Assembly: GCA_002482965.1 (NCBI GenBank)
Contig: DLGZ01000004.1
Span: 5,720 to 69,719, forward strand
DNA from: Verrucomicrobiaceae bacterium UBA7681
GTDB lineage: Bacteria; Verrucomicrobiota; Verrucomicrobiia; Verrucomicrobiales; Verrucomicrobiaceae
Direction of reading: 5' to 3'
DNA length: 64,000 bases
A program made the translations under genes and the position numbers. How positions within the stretch are numbered: position 1 is the first letter of the stretch; the number at the start of each line of letters is the position of its first letter. The notes below the pieces were generated by a model. The model was not told the DNA's origin, did no database searches, and saw only the letters and a program-made list of their open reading frames with translations. Of this stretch, positions 8,961 to 15,870 are shown piece after piece.

Positions 8961-9506
8961 ATGCACACTTGGTATCTGCTTAAAGCCTCGGACAAGGAAG
9001 TTTATGAAGCCAAAGATCTCGAAACCCTGCGCGGCTGGGCGGCCGACGCCAAGATTTCTCCGCTCGACAAGATCTCCAGCGACAATCGCATGAGCTGGCA
9101 GCGTGCGCCGATGATCGCGGAACTGCAGATGGACCTCCTCGTGCAGATGCCGGACAATTACCTCTACGGCCCGACCAACGTGGCGACGATCCAAGAGTTC
9201 ATGGCCACCGGCGAAATCGATGAAAGTGTGACGATCATCAACTGCCTCGACAACAAGGAATCACGGCTGGCGGATCTGTCGTGGTTCCAGGCCAGCCCGC
9301 ATCATATACGCAGCGCCGCCACGACCCTTATCGGCACCGGGCGCTCAGATGAAAAAAGCGGCATGGGAGATGCCATGCAGCAGTCGCGTATCTCCACGCT
9401 GGAAAAGCAGGTGATGGAACTGCAACGCGTGGTGGATGAATGGCAGCAGGCTTACCAGGGCCTGCGCCAGCAGTATGTCGAAGCCACCGGTCGCGAGCCG
9501 ATGTGA
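8961..9506 (+). CDS. GYF_2-like domain protein with C-terminal coiled coil
   Basis: A 181-residue cytoplasmic protein. The N-terminal 55 residues (WYLLKA...DLETLRGWAADAKISPLDKI...SWQRAP) resemble the GYF_2/DUF4339 type of small domain, which mediates protein interactions. The middle is uncharacterised and the end (about 145-175) is a predicted coiled coil (STLEKQVMELQRVVDEWQQAY). It has no transport or enzyme motif. It is divergent from the cupredoxin gene and convergent, by 6 bp, with the next small membrane protein. The family assignment is tentative. Confidence 0.65.
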   Translation: MHTWYLLKASDKEVYEAKDLETLRGWAADAKISPLDKISSDNRMSWQRAPMIAELQMDLLVQMPDNYLYGPTNVATIQEFMATGEIDESVTIINCLDNKESRLADLSWFQASPHHIRSAATTLIGTGRSDEKSGMGDAMQQSRISTLEKQVMELQRVVDEWQQAYQGLRQQYVEATGREPM

Positions 9507-9512
9507 ATCCGA

Positions 9513-9770
9513 TCAGACTTCGTCGGCTGTTTCGCCACTCTTCAAGCCGGGGAGTTCTTTGGCCTTGTCGGCATAGCGGTCGAAACGGTTGGAGAGGATC
9601 AGCAGCGTGGGAGCCCACAGTCCGATGAAAATGCCCAGGCGCTCGGCGTGCGCCGCCTGTTCGGGGGTCTCACCATTAAAAAACCACCAGCTCCAGACAG
9701 AAAGGATGACAGAGAGCATGCCCGCCTGGAAACAGATCGTGCTGAAAGTGCGGCAGATGGAAGGATTCAT
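9513..9770 (-). CDS. Small two-helix membrane protein
   Basis: An 85-residue protein with two hydrophobic stretches, about residues 10-31 (CFQAGMLSVILSVWSWWFF) and 46-61 (IFIGLWAPTLLILS), ending in a charged tail. It is convergent with the GYF_2-like gene and its composition fits a real membrane protein. Function is unknown. Confidence 0.6.
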   Translation of the reverse strand: MNPSICRTFSTICFQAGMLSVILSVWSWWFFNGETPEQAAHAERLGIFIGLWAPTLLILSNRFDRYADKAKELPGLKSGETADEV

Positions 9771-9913
9771 GGCTCAAACTCTGCCATGCATCCATGCCGT
9801 CCGGCAAGCAGTCACCGCCCCCAGCACAAATCTGGCGGACTAAAACGCAGCCGCAGGCGCGTGGTGAGTGGTGGGAGCTTGAGAGAAGGCCAGTCTGAGG
9901 CATAGTGAGTGCA

Positions 9914-10297
9914 ATGATTTCCCTTGCTGACATCCGCTGCACGACCGCTCCGGTGAGACCGCGGCAGCCCCGCGTGGCTCCGCACCAGCCCCGTGTGCAG
10001 CCGCAGACAGCACCGCCAGCGCTGGAGCCTCCCTGGCATGTCATCCTGCTGGATGACGATCTCCACACGTTTGAATACGTGATCGTCATGCTGCATGCCA
10101 TCTTTGGGCATTCGCATGAGCTCGGCCAGCGCATGGCCGAAGAGGTGAACGAAAAGGGGCGCGTGATCGTGGCCACAGTTCACAAAGAGCTGGCGGAACT
10201 GCGGCAGCAGCAGATCGAGGAATTCGGGCCTGATCCCACCGAAACCAATCCCCAAAGACAAGTCTCCATGCGGGCAGTGATCGAATGCTCGGAGTGA
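9914..10297 (+). CDS. ClpS-like adaptor protein
   Basis: A 127-residue protein whose core (about residues 38-100) matches ClpS, the adaptor that hands N-degron substrates to ClpAP. The match is the start WHVILLDDDLHTFEYVIVML, then a helix and the strand KGRVIVATVHKELAEL. The N-terminus is a Pro- and Arg-rich flexible tail, as in ClpS. Against E. coli ClpS from memory, the first residue of the NDD motif is Asp here, and the pocket His (in VHYQG) appears as Asn (VNEKG), so substrate preference may differ. A GTG at 9905 is an alternative start. No clpA is adjacent. It is convergent with the MFS gene by 9 bp. Confidence 0.8.
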   Translation: MISLADIRCTTAPVRPRQPRVAPHQPRVQPQTAPPALEPPWHVILLDDDLHTFEYVIVMLHAIFGHSHELGQRMAEEVNEKGRVIVATVHKELAELRQQQIEEFGPDPTETNPQRQVSMRAVIECSE

Positions 10298-10306
10298 TCG
10301 TCGGGC

Positions 10307-11575
10307 TCAGCGTTGCCCACGCGGCTCGGGAATGCCGCTCAGAATCAGGATGGAAATGACCGACATCACCGCCGCGAGGCAGGCGACGAGGTAAAATGAA
10401 CCGCTGAGCGAGTAAATCACGCCGCCCAGGCTTGTGGCGAGCATCAGCGACCACACATTGCAGAAGCCGAGAATGGCTTGCAGTGTCGAGCGGCGTTCCG
10501 GCGGGCAGAGTTCCGCTGTGAGCGTCAGATCGCCCACCCGATCAAGGAACAAACCGAAGCCGAGGATGAAGTAAGCGGCGGTGAAGCCGACAAATGAATG
10601 CGTCAGGCTGGCCCAGATGCACATGGCGATGCAGATGAGGCGCGAGAGAATCAGCAGCACCCTGCCACCTTTGTGATAGCCCAGCCAGGCCGCGAGCATG
10701 CTGCCAAGAATGGTGCCAATGTTCTGGAAGGAAACGAAACTGCCTTCATCCGCCTCCGGTCTGCCTGTGGTGTGCAGCGCATGCAGCGTGAGAAATGAAA
10801 CAACCATCAAATAACCCATGCCGGTGAAACGCGCGGCGATCAGCTTGAGAAGCTGCGGCTGCTTGCCCAGCAGGCCCGGCAGACTGCGCAGATAGCTCCA
10901 GTAATTGTGGTAGTGAGGTGGGTGATAATGACGTGCCGCCGGCAGCTCGCGCATGAACGACTGGGACAGCCAGGACAGAAGCAAAAAGCCAAACGTGATC
11001 AGGTGCAGCACCGCGTAGCCGCGCTGTCCCGGCGCATGGGTCAGCACCTGGTGGATCACCGCTCCGGCCACCATGCCGATGCACGCCTGCGTGATGTAGC
11101 GCGCGGCCCAGCCTGCAGCACGGACACGCTCCGGCACCATGCGCGTGACCATTTCCATCCAGGCCACCACGCCTACGCCGCCAATGAGTCCAGAGACCAC
11201 CGGCGTCAGCACCACCACCGGCAGCAGCCACGGGCCGGCATCCTGCCAGAACCACAGCAGCAGCCCGGTGATGAGGTAGGGCAGCCTTTGCAGCAGACCA
11301 AAGCTCATCACCCACGGTTTGAACTTCGTGAGTCGTTCCACCAACGGTGACACAAACAGTCCTGCCATGGCAAACGCCGCCGGCAGGATAGCGGGCATGA
11401 TCGCGATGATTGCAGCGCGTCCACCCAGCTGCTCCACCATCTTGGGCATCACCGTTTCCGGCTGGAGAAACGCCACCCCGCCCATATACAACCCGCCTTC
11501 CAGGCAGTGGCAGATGAAATTTCGCCGCACGACCTGCGGATGATGCTGATGAGGGATTGCGGTGTCTGAGGGCAT
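10307..11575 (-). CDS. MFS transporter
   Basis: A 422-residue integral membrane protein with about 12 hydrophobic segments, consistent with the major facilitator superfamily. Segments include AAIIAIMPAILPAAFAMAGLFV, LLPVVVLTPVVSGLIGGVGVV, GMVAGAVIHQVL and, near the end, SFYLVACLAAVMSVISILIL. Charged loops such as VSPLVERLTKFKPWV resemble the MFS loop 2-3 motif. The substrate cannot be deduced from the sequence. It is divergent from ferritin across 174 bp. Confidence 0.82.
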   Translation of the reverse strand: MPSDTAIPHQHHPQVVRRNFICHCLEGGLYMGGVAFLQPETVMPKMVEQLGGRAAIIAIMPAILPAAFAMAGLFVSPLVERLTKFKPWVMSFGLLQRLPYLITGLLLWFWQDAGPWLLPVVVLTPVVSGLIGGVGVVAWMEMVTRMVPERVRAAGWAARYITQACIGMVAGAVIHQVLTHAPGQRGYAVLHLITFGFLLLSWLSQSFMRELPAARHYHPPHYHNYWSYLRSLPGLLGKQPQLLKLIAARFTGMGYLMVVSFLTLHALHTTGRPEADEGSFVSFQNIGTILGSMLAAWLGYHKGGRVLLILSRLICIAMCIWASLTHSFVGFTAAYFILGFGLFLDRVGDLTLTAELCPPERRSTLQAILGFCNVWSLMLATSLGGVIYSLSGSFYLVACLAAVMSVISILILSGIPEPRGQR

Positions 11576-11622
11576 CGCGGTTTGCTTTATCGTGGCGCAT
11601 AGCGGCTCAAAGAAAAGCGATT

Positions 11623-11636
11623 CATCCGTACGGATG
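11623..11636. promoter_or_regulatory. Perfect 14-bp palindrome between MFS gene and ferritin
   Basis: CATCCGTACGGATG is fully self-complementary and lies 47 bp before the MFS start and 113 bp before the ferritin start. A dimeric regulator site for the divergent promoters is possible. It does not resemble a Fur box. The rest of this 174-bp gap holds no gene; a TACAAT at 11723-11728 could be a -10 element for ferritin. Confidence 0.3.
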
Positions 11637-11749
11637 GCGTTACGTCTCAGTCTTACGTTTCTCCGTGTAAAAAATCAACCTCCCGCCCTTGCGTAGCGTT
11701 TCCATTGCTGGTTCAATCTACCTACAATCTCTTAACCTGAACACACACC

Positions 11750-12286
11750 ATGACACTCAATCCCAAACTCACCAAGCTGCTCAACGAGCAGATCAACAAC
11801 GAAATGTCCTCCAGCTATGTGTACCTCGCCATGGCAGGATGGTTTGAACAGACGCCGTATGCCGGCTTTGCGCAGTGGATGTTCGCCCAGAGCCGCGAGG
11901 AGACCATGCATGCGCTGAAATTCTACCAGTATCTCGTGGATCGTGATGCCAAAGTGGAGCTGCAGCCGATTGCCAAGCCGAAGATGGACTACAAATCCAC
12001 GATGGATGCCTTTCAATACAGCCTGAAGCAGGAAGAGAAGGTCACCCAGCAGATCAATGATTTGTATGAGGTTGCAGAGCAGGTCAAAGACCACGCTTCG
12101 AAGAATCTGCTGCTCTGGTTCCTCAATGAGCAGATGGAAGAGGAGAAGACCGTGCGTGACATGCTCGACCGCCTCAAACTTGCCGGTGATGACGCAGCCA
12201 GCCTGCTCGTACTTGACCGTGAAGCGGGCAGCCGAGGCAACTCAGGCGGTGGTTCCCGCCCCAACATGGTTGGCGGTGGTGCGTGA
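11750..12286 (+). CDS. ftnA: Non-haem ferritin
   Basis: A 178-residue iron-storage ferritin that oxidises Fe(II) at a diiron centre and stores the mineral in a 24-mer cage. By position the ferroxidase residues are present: Glu18, Glu51 and His54 (SREETMHA), Glu95/96 and Gln128 (LNEQMEEE), matching the E. coli FtnA set. The four-helix body ends near residue 160 and is followed by a Gly/Ser-rich tail ending in GGGA, longer than usual. It is monocistronic. Confidence 0.95.
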   Translation: MTLNPKLTKLLNEQINNEMSSSYVYLAMAGWFEQTPYAGFAQWMFAQSREETMHALKFYQYLVDRDAKVELQPIAKPKMDYKSTMDAFQYSLKQEEKVTQQINDLYEVAEQVKDHASKNLLLWFLNEQMEEEKTVRDMLDRLKLAGDDAASLLVLDREAGSRGNSGGGSRPNMVGGGA

Positions 12287-12357
12287 GTTCCTTCTGAATC
12301 AAAGTCACATCCGTCTCGGGGCCACACAAGAGGCTTGGCACGGATGACGGATCACAT

Positions 12358-13053
12358 TCAAGCACCGCTTCGGCGTGCGCGCCGAATCAAGATCCCAGCG
12401 ATCCCGAACGCAAGCAGGAGCGTGCGCGAGGGCTCGGGCGTAGGGAGAACGGGCGGTCCGTCCAGTGTCAGTGCGGTCAATGCCCAGTCCACGTAGAGCT
12501 TGAGCACGTACGTGTCGGCGTTTTTGAGCAGTACCGTGCTGTTCAGGGTGTTCTGATACGGCACGGACTGATTGTATGAAAAGGAGGCGCCGTAATACCC
12601 GCTGGCATCAAAGGCCACGGGGTTAGGCAGCATGTCTTCGCCATTGCTCAGGGGCATGATTTCGATGCTGCCCCCGGCCCCGGCGGTGTTCGCCAGAAGT
12701 TTTGCGGTGAACGAGGTCAGATTGAATACCTCTCCGTCCACGCGGCTGATGGTGATCTGGGCTCCAATGCCAGCATTTGGCCCGGTCGTGATCCCCTGCG
12801 CCTCGACCCCCGTTGGCCAGGGGACATGAACGGTTCGTCCGATGGGGTCGGGGCCAAGGCCGCCGGTGAAGAGCTTGTCTCGGGTGTAGGTAAAGAGATA
12901 ACCCTCGCTGCTGATGGTGTCCGAAGTGCTGCCCGAACTCACCAGCGTGGCAATCTGCGCCCCGTCAAAGAAGGTTGTCACCACCGCTCGGGCCGGACTT
13001 GTGAAGACCGTTGCGAAGACGACTCCGGTCAAAGCGCGAACGAATAGTTTCAT
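12358..13053 (-). CDS. PEP-CTERM sorting domain protein
   Basis: A 231-residue exported protein. The N-terminal signal is MKLFVRALTGVVFATVFTSPARA. The C-terminus has the PEP-CTERM pattern: a PTPEPS motif, a hydrophobic helix (TLLLAFGIAGILI) and a basic end (RRARRSG). This signal is recognised by the exosortase EpsH-type sorting system, which is not encoded in this window. The middle is beta-rich and lacks an enzyme motif. It is probably a surface or exopolysaccharide-associated protein. Confidence 0.82.
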   Translation of the reverse strand: MKLFVRALTGVVFATVFTSPARAVVTTFFDGAQIATLVSSGSTSDTISSEGYLFTYTRDKLFTGGLGPDPIGRTVHVPWPTGVEAQGITTGPNAGIGAQITISRVDGEVFNLTSFTAKLLANTAGAGGSIEIMPLSNGEDMLPNPVAFDASGYYGASFSYNQSVPYQNTLNSTVLLKNADTYVLKLYVDWALTALTLDGPPVLPTPEPSRTLLLAFGIAGILIRRARRSGA

Positions 13054-13171
13054 GTGAGATGAATACTCATCTCGCAGCGCTCCAGACTGCGCGCTACTTG
13101 GCAGAGGCAGCCCATGAATTGTCTCGATGCACCAGGCTTGAACTCTCTCCGGGCTTTCCGCACGGATTGAC
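13054..13171. other. Non-coding spacer before the batD remnant
   Basis: 118 bp between the PEP-CTERM start and the batD-like fragment. I see no gene, no clear promoter and no repeat here. It may hold the promoter of the PEP-CTERM gene. Confidence 0.4.
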
Positions 13172-13480
13172 TCAAGGCAAGAGCATCACACCCCACGGCC
13201 ACAGCGGCGTATACGTGGCGGATTCGATCCATCCTCGCACGTGCTCATTTCGCGTTGGGATTTCGAATATAGCTCCAGGCTCCGCGTTTTTCCAGCAAAC
13301 GCACCTGGCTGCCGGTGGGATGCTTCTGTCGAGGACGCTGCCGAATGTGAGCGTTGCGGCTGTATAGGCCAAGACCTCGCGTGCCGTGACAACCATCACA
13401 TCTTTCACTCGGTCTCCTGGCGCGGGCCGGATGGCGGCGAAAGTGGCAGGTGGAATGAAAATCAGCAGGCCAATGATCTG
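13172..13480 (-). pseudogene. Orphan 3' fragment of a batD-batE-type gene (SH3 end)
   Basis: This 309-bp stretch reads, on the minus strand, as the last transmembrane segment and SH3-like end of the batD-batE gene at 15567-18164. Examples are RPAPGDRVKDVMVVTAREV against RPVPGDRVKDVMVVTAREV, and EHVRGWIESATYTPLWPW against EHVRGWVESATYTPLWPW. By eye about four in five bases match. The copy runs exactly to the stop codon. Relative to the intact gene it has a +5 and a +1 indel that together restore frame but scramble about 20 residues. Everything upstream of the fragment, including any start, is missing. It is a dead partial duplicate in direct orientation. Confidence 0.85.
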
Positions 13481-13771
13481 TTATTCCTGATTTTTTGGGG
13501 ACAAGGACGTCATCTTGGTGGCAGTCATCTAAAGTTTAGACTGATGGCATTGGTATTGCTTGCCAACTAAGAAAGTAGCGTTAAACGCTATAAATGTCAG
13601 GTGGGTGGTGAGTGCTTCAAGTCGATGGACATGGGGCGCTTGTTTCCATTTCCTGTCGCAGACTCAATCTTGCATCTCGTAAATGACTAATTGTAAGTTT
13701 GTATCCAATTTAGAGAAAATTTTTGTAAAAGTTAAAAATAATCTATATTATTAGCATTCACCTCGAAGCCA
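13481..13771. other. AT-rich intergenic region with two short palindromes
   Basis: This region has no ORF of note. It contains TCTAAAGTTTAGA at 13528-13540 (6-bp arms) and TAGCGTTAAACGCTA at 13576-13590 (7-bp arms), each around a single central base. From about 13680 the sequence becomes strongly AT-rich toward the autotransporter start. The batD similarity stops abruptly at 13480, so this is the junction side of the rearrangement. Confidence 0.6.
13723..13751 (+). promoter_or_regulatory. Candidate sigma-70-type promoter of the autotransporter gene
   Basis: TTGTAA (13723-13728) and TATTAT (13746-13751) are 17 bp apart in an AT-rich stretch ending 20 bp before the ATG at 13772. This is a sequence match only, and the leader would be short. 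Confidence 0.35.
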
Positions 13772-15415
13772 ATGAAGCACCCCGCCCTCTCACACACTCC
13801 TCCCTTTAGTGAAAAACCCCCTATTTCCCCATTAGCGCTTCTTCGGCGCTCCAAAGCCTGCCTGCAGGCCGTTTGGCTGATCTCCCTGCTGTCTTTGGCT
13901 GGCACCAGCCAGGCCGCTGTGACCATTGATGGCATTCTGGAGGGCACTGACCCCACTCAGTCCCCTCGGCTTTTTCGTTCGGGAACTCCAGTAAGCTCAA
14001 CGCTCGGCAGTCCAGCTGCGGCATCTGCCTTTAGCTCGGGAAACTTTGCCTATGACGCCTACAACTTTACCAATAACACCGGTGCCACACAGCTATACTC
14101 CGTGGTCTTGAATGACGGCTGGTCCGTCAGTGCATTCATCGCGAGTTATCTGGGCGTGTTCAATCCTGCTGCCATCACGGACAATCACTTGGGAAATCCT
14201 GGATCCTCGGGTGCAGGCCAAACTTTTAGCTTCGAAGTTGCCAATGGGAACACCTTTGTGGTGGTGGTCAGTTCCGTTCAAAACAGCAGTGGAGACCTGT
14301 CTGTCGCTTATTCCTTCACCATCCCTGAGTACGTTGCAGGTCCTGCGCCTGCACAGCTCTCTGCAGAGATGTCCGGTCTGCCGATGGCCAATGCCGAAGG
14401 GCAGATGCTCATCAATGCGGGCAGCACCGTCACCAACGACATCAACAACCATCTTTTCAATCTTCGCGCCGGTGACGGCGAGGAAGCCGCCAGCGACAGC
14501 CTTGCCGCCTCCTTGGATGACGGCGTCGTTGTCGGTCAGGGAGACGGCCCAGACAGCCCCATCGCCAAGAAGGTCATGCGTTCCCGCCAGTGGGAGGTTT
14601 TTACCGCGGTGAATTACGGCAACGTCAAGCTCAACGCCATCAGCGGCCAGGCTGGCGTGGAGGTGGATGCCTGGGCTCCCAGCATTGGCATCAGCCGCCA
14701 TCTAAGCCGCGGCCTTGCAGTGGGTTTCGCGACCTCCTTCCTCACCAGTGACCAGAGCTACACCGGCGGTCTCGGCAGTCTGCACCTCGAAGGCCCCGCC
14801 CTCTCCGCCTACGTCTCATTTGTGCGCAAAAATTTCTGGAGCAGCCTGCTCTATAGCTTTGGCACTTACCAGCTCGATTCCCGGCGTAATCCCGGCTTCG
14901 GCTTCCCCATGGCCTTTGGTACCACACGCACTTACACCAACTCAGTTCAATACAACACCGGCTGGAACTTCCGCTTTCAAAACAATACCTTGGTCACTGG
15001 TCCTTATGCCGGCATCGATTACCTGCATGGCAGTGTGGACGAATACAGTGAAACTGGCGGTGGTCTCGCCGCGCTACGCTACGGCGAGCAGAGTTACGAA
15101 TCCCTCGTCACCCGTGTGGGCTGGAGCGCTTCGAAGAAGATTCAGACCGACTGGGCCTTCATCACGCCGCAGGTGCTTTTGGGCTATGAGCGGCAGAATC
15201 TCAAGAACAACGGCACCAGTGTTGCCTTGATCAACGCCCCTTTCAGCGCCTCCGGCGGCAATCAAACCCCCGGCCAAGACTACATGGTGGCCGGTGCCGG
15301 CGTGAACTTCCAGTTTAACGACCGGTTCAACCTGCTGCTCAACTACCAGGGCCAGTTCTTCCGTCAGGACATGCAGGCCCACTACGGTCAGGTGCGCTTT
15401 GGTTACAAGTTCTAG
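13772..15415 (+). CDS. Autotransporter beta-domain outer membrane protein
   Basis: A 547-residue protein. The N-terminus has an extended signal region (hydrophobic core about 34-49, ending SQAAVT). A beta-rich passenger of about 180 residues and an Ala/Gly linker follow. The C-terminal 270 residues form an autotransporter barrel with alternating strands (WAPSIGISRHLSRGLAVGFATSF, LSAYVSFVRKNFWSSLLYSFG, VLLGYERQNL) and the final strand GQVRFGYKF, with the aromatic C-terminus needed for barrel insertion. The passenger is short and has no recognised enzyme motif. The gene has its own promoter candidate and a strong terminator, and is bracketed by the two batD 3'-end copies. Confidence 0.85.
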   Translation: MKHPALSHTPPFSEKPPISPLALLRRSKACLQAVWLISLLSLAGTSQAAVTIDGILEGTDPTQSPRLFRSGTPVSSTLGSPAAASAFSSGNFAYDAYNFTNNTGATQLYSVVLNDGWSVSAFIASYLGVFNPAAITDNHLGNPGSSGAGQTFSFEVANGNTFVVVVSSVQNSSGDLSVAYSFTIPEYVAGPAPAQLSAEMSGLPMANAEGQMLINAGSTVTNDINNHLFNLRAGDGEEAASDSLAASLDDGVVVGQGDGPDSPIAKKVMRSRQWEVFTAVNYGNVKLNAISGQAGVEVDAWAPSIGISRHLSRGLAVGFATSFLTSDQSYTGGLGSLHLEGPALSAYVSFVRKNFWSSLLYSFGTYQLDSRRNPGFGFPMAFGTTRTYTNSVQYNTGWNFRFQNNTLVTGPYAGIDYLHGSVDEYSETGGGLAALRYGEQSYESLVTRVGWSASKKIQTDWAFITPQVLLGYERQNLKNNGTSVALINAPFSASGGNQTPGQDYMVAGAGVNFQFNDRFNLLLNYQGQFFRQDMQAHYGQVRFGYKF

Positions 15416-15445
15416 GCGGAGACTGAGTTTAGCTCTCCTCTTTGA

Positions 15446-15475
15446 GGCGGTGTCGCAAGGCACCGCCTTTTTTTT
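15446..15475 (+). terminator. Rho-independent terminator after the autotransporter gene
   Basis: A hairpin with 7-bp GC-rich arms (GGCGGTG / CACCGCC, 8-nt loop) is followed at once by eight T residues, 30 bp after the stop codon. Confidence 0.88.
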
Positions 15476-15566
15476 GGTGAAATTCTTGGCATCTGCTTTC
15501 CGGGCAGTTCCTGTTTGGAGCCATGCGGCACTGTAGCAGCAAGCTCGCACTCTCTTCTTTGGTGGC

Positions 15567-15870
15567 TTACGGCAGCAGCCCCATATCCCACGGCCACAAC
15601 GGTGTGTACGTGGCGGATTCGACCCAGCCACGCACGTGTTCGTCACCGCTGGGAACTTCGACATAGCTCCAAGCTCCGCGTTTTTCGAGCAACCGCACCT
15701 GGCTGCCGGGGGGGAGGGCGATGACACTGCCGGAAGTGACCGTGGCGGATGTGTAGGCGCTGACTTCACGTGCAGTGACGACCATCACATCCTTCACCCG
15801 GTCTCCTGGCACGGGCCGGATGGCGGCGAAAGTGGCAGAAGGAATGAAAAGAAGCAGGCCAAGGATGCTG
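15567..15870. repeat. Intact partner of the batD 3'-end direct repeat
   Basis: This is the terminal 304 bp of the batD-batE gene, repeated in the same orientation at 13172-13480. The two copies flank the autotransporter gene and its terminator. Identity is about 80 percent by eye, so the event is old. Confidence 0.85.

Noticed and set aside
13481..13771. Possible insertion-sequence remnant next to the batD copy
   Set aside because: I found no transposase-like frame or matching terminal inverted repeats at both ends, so only short dyads are reported.
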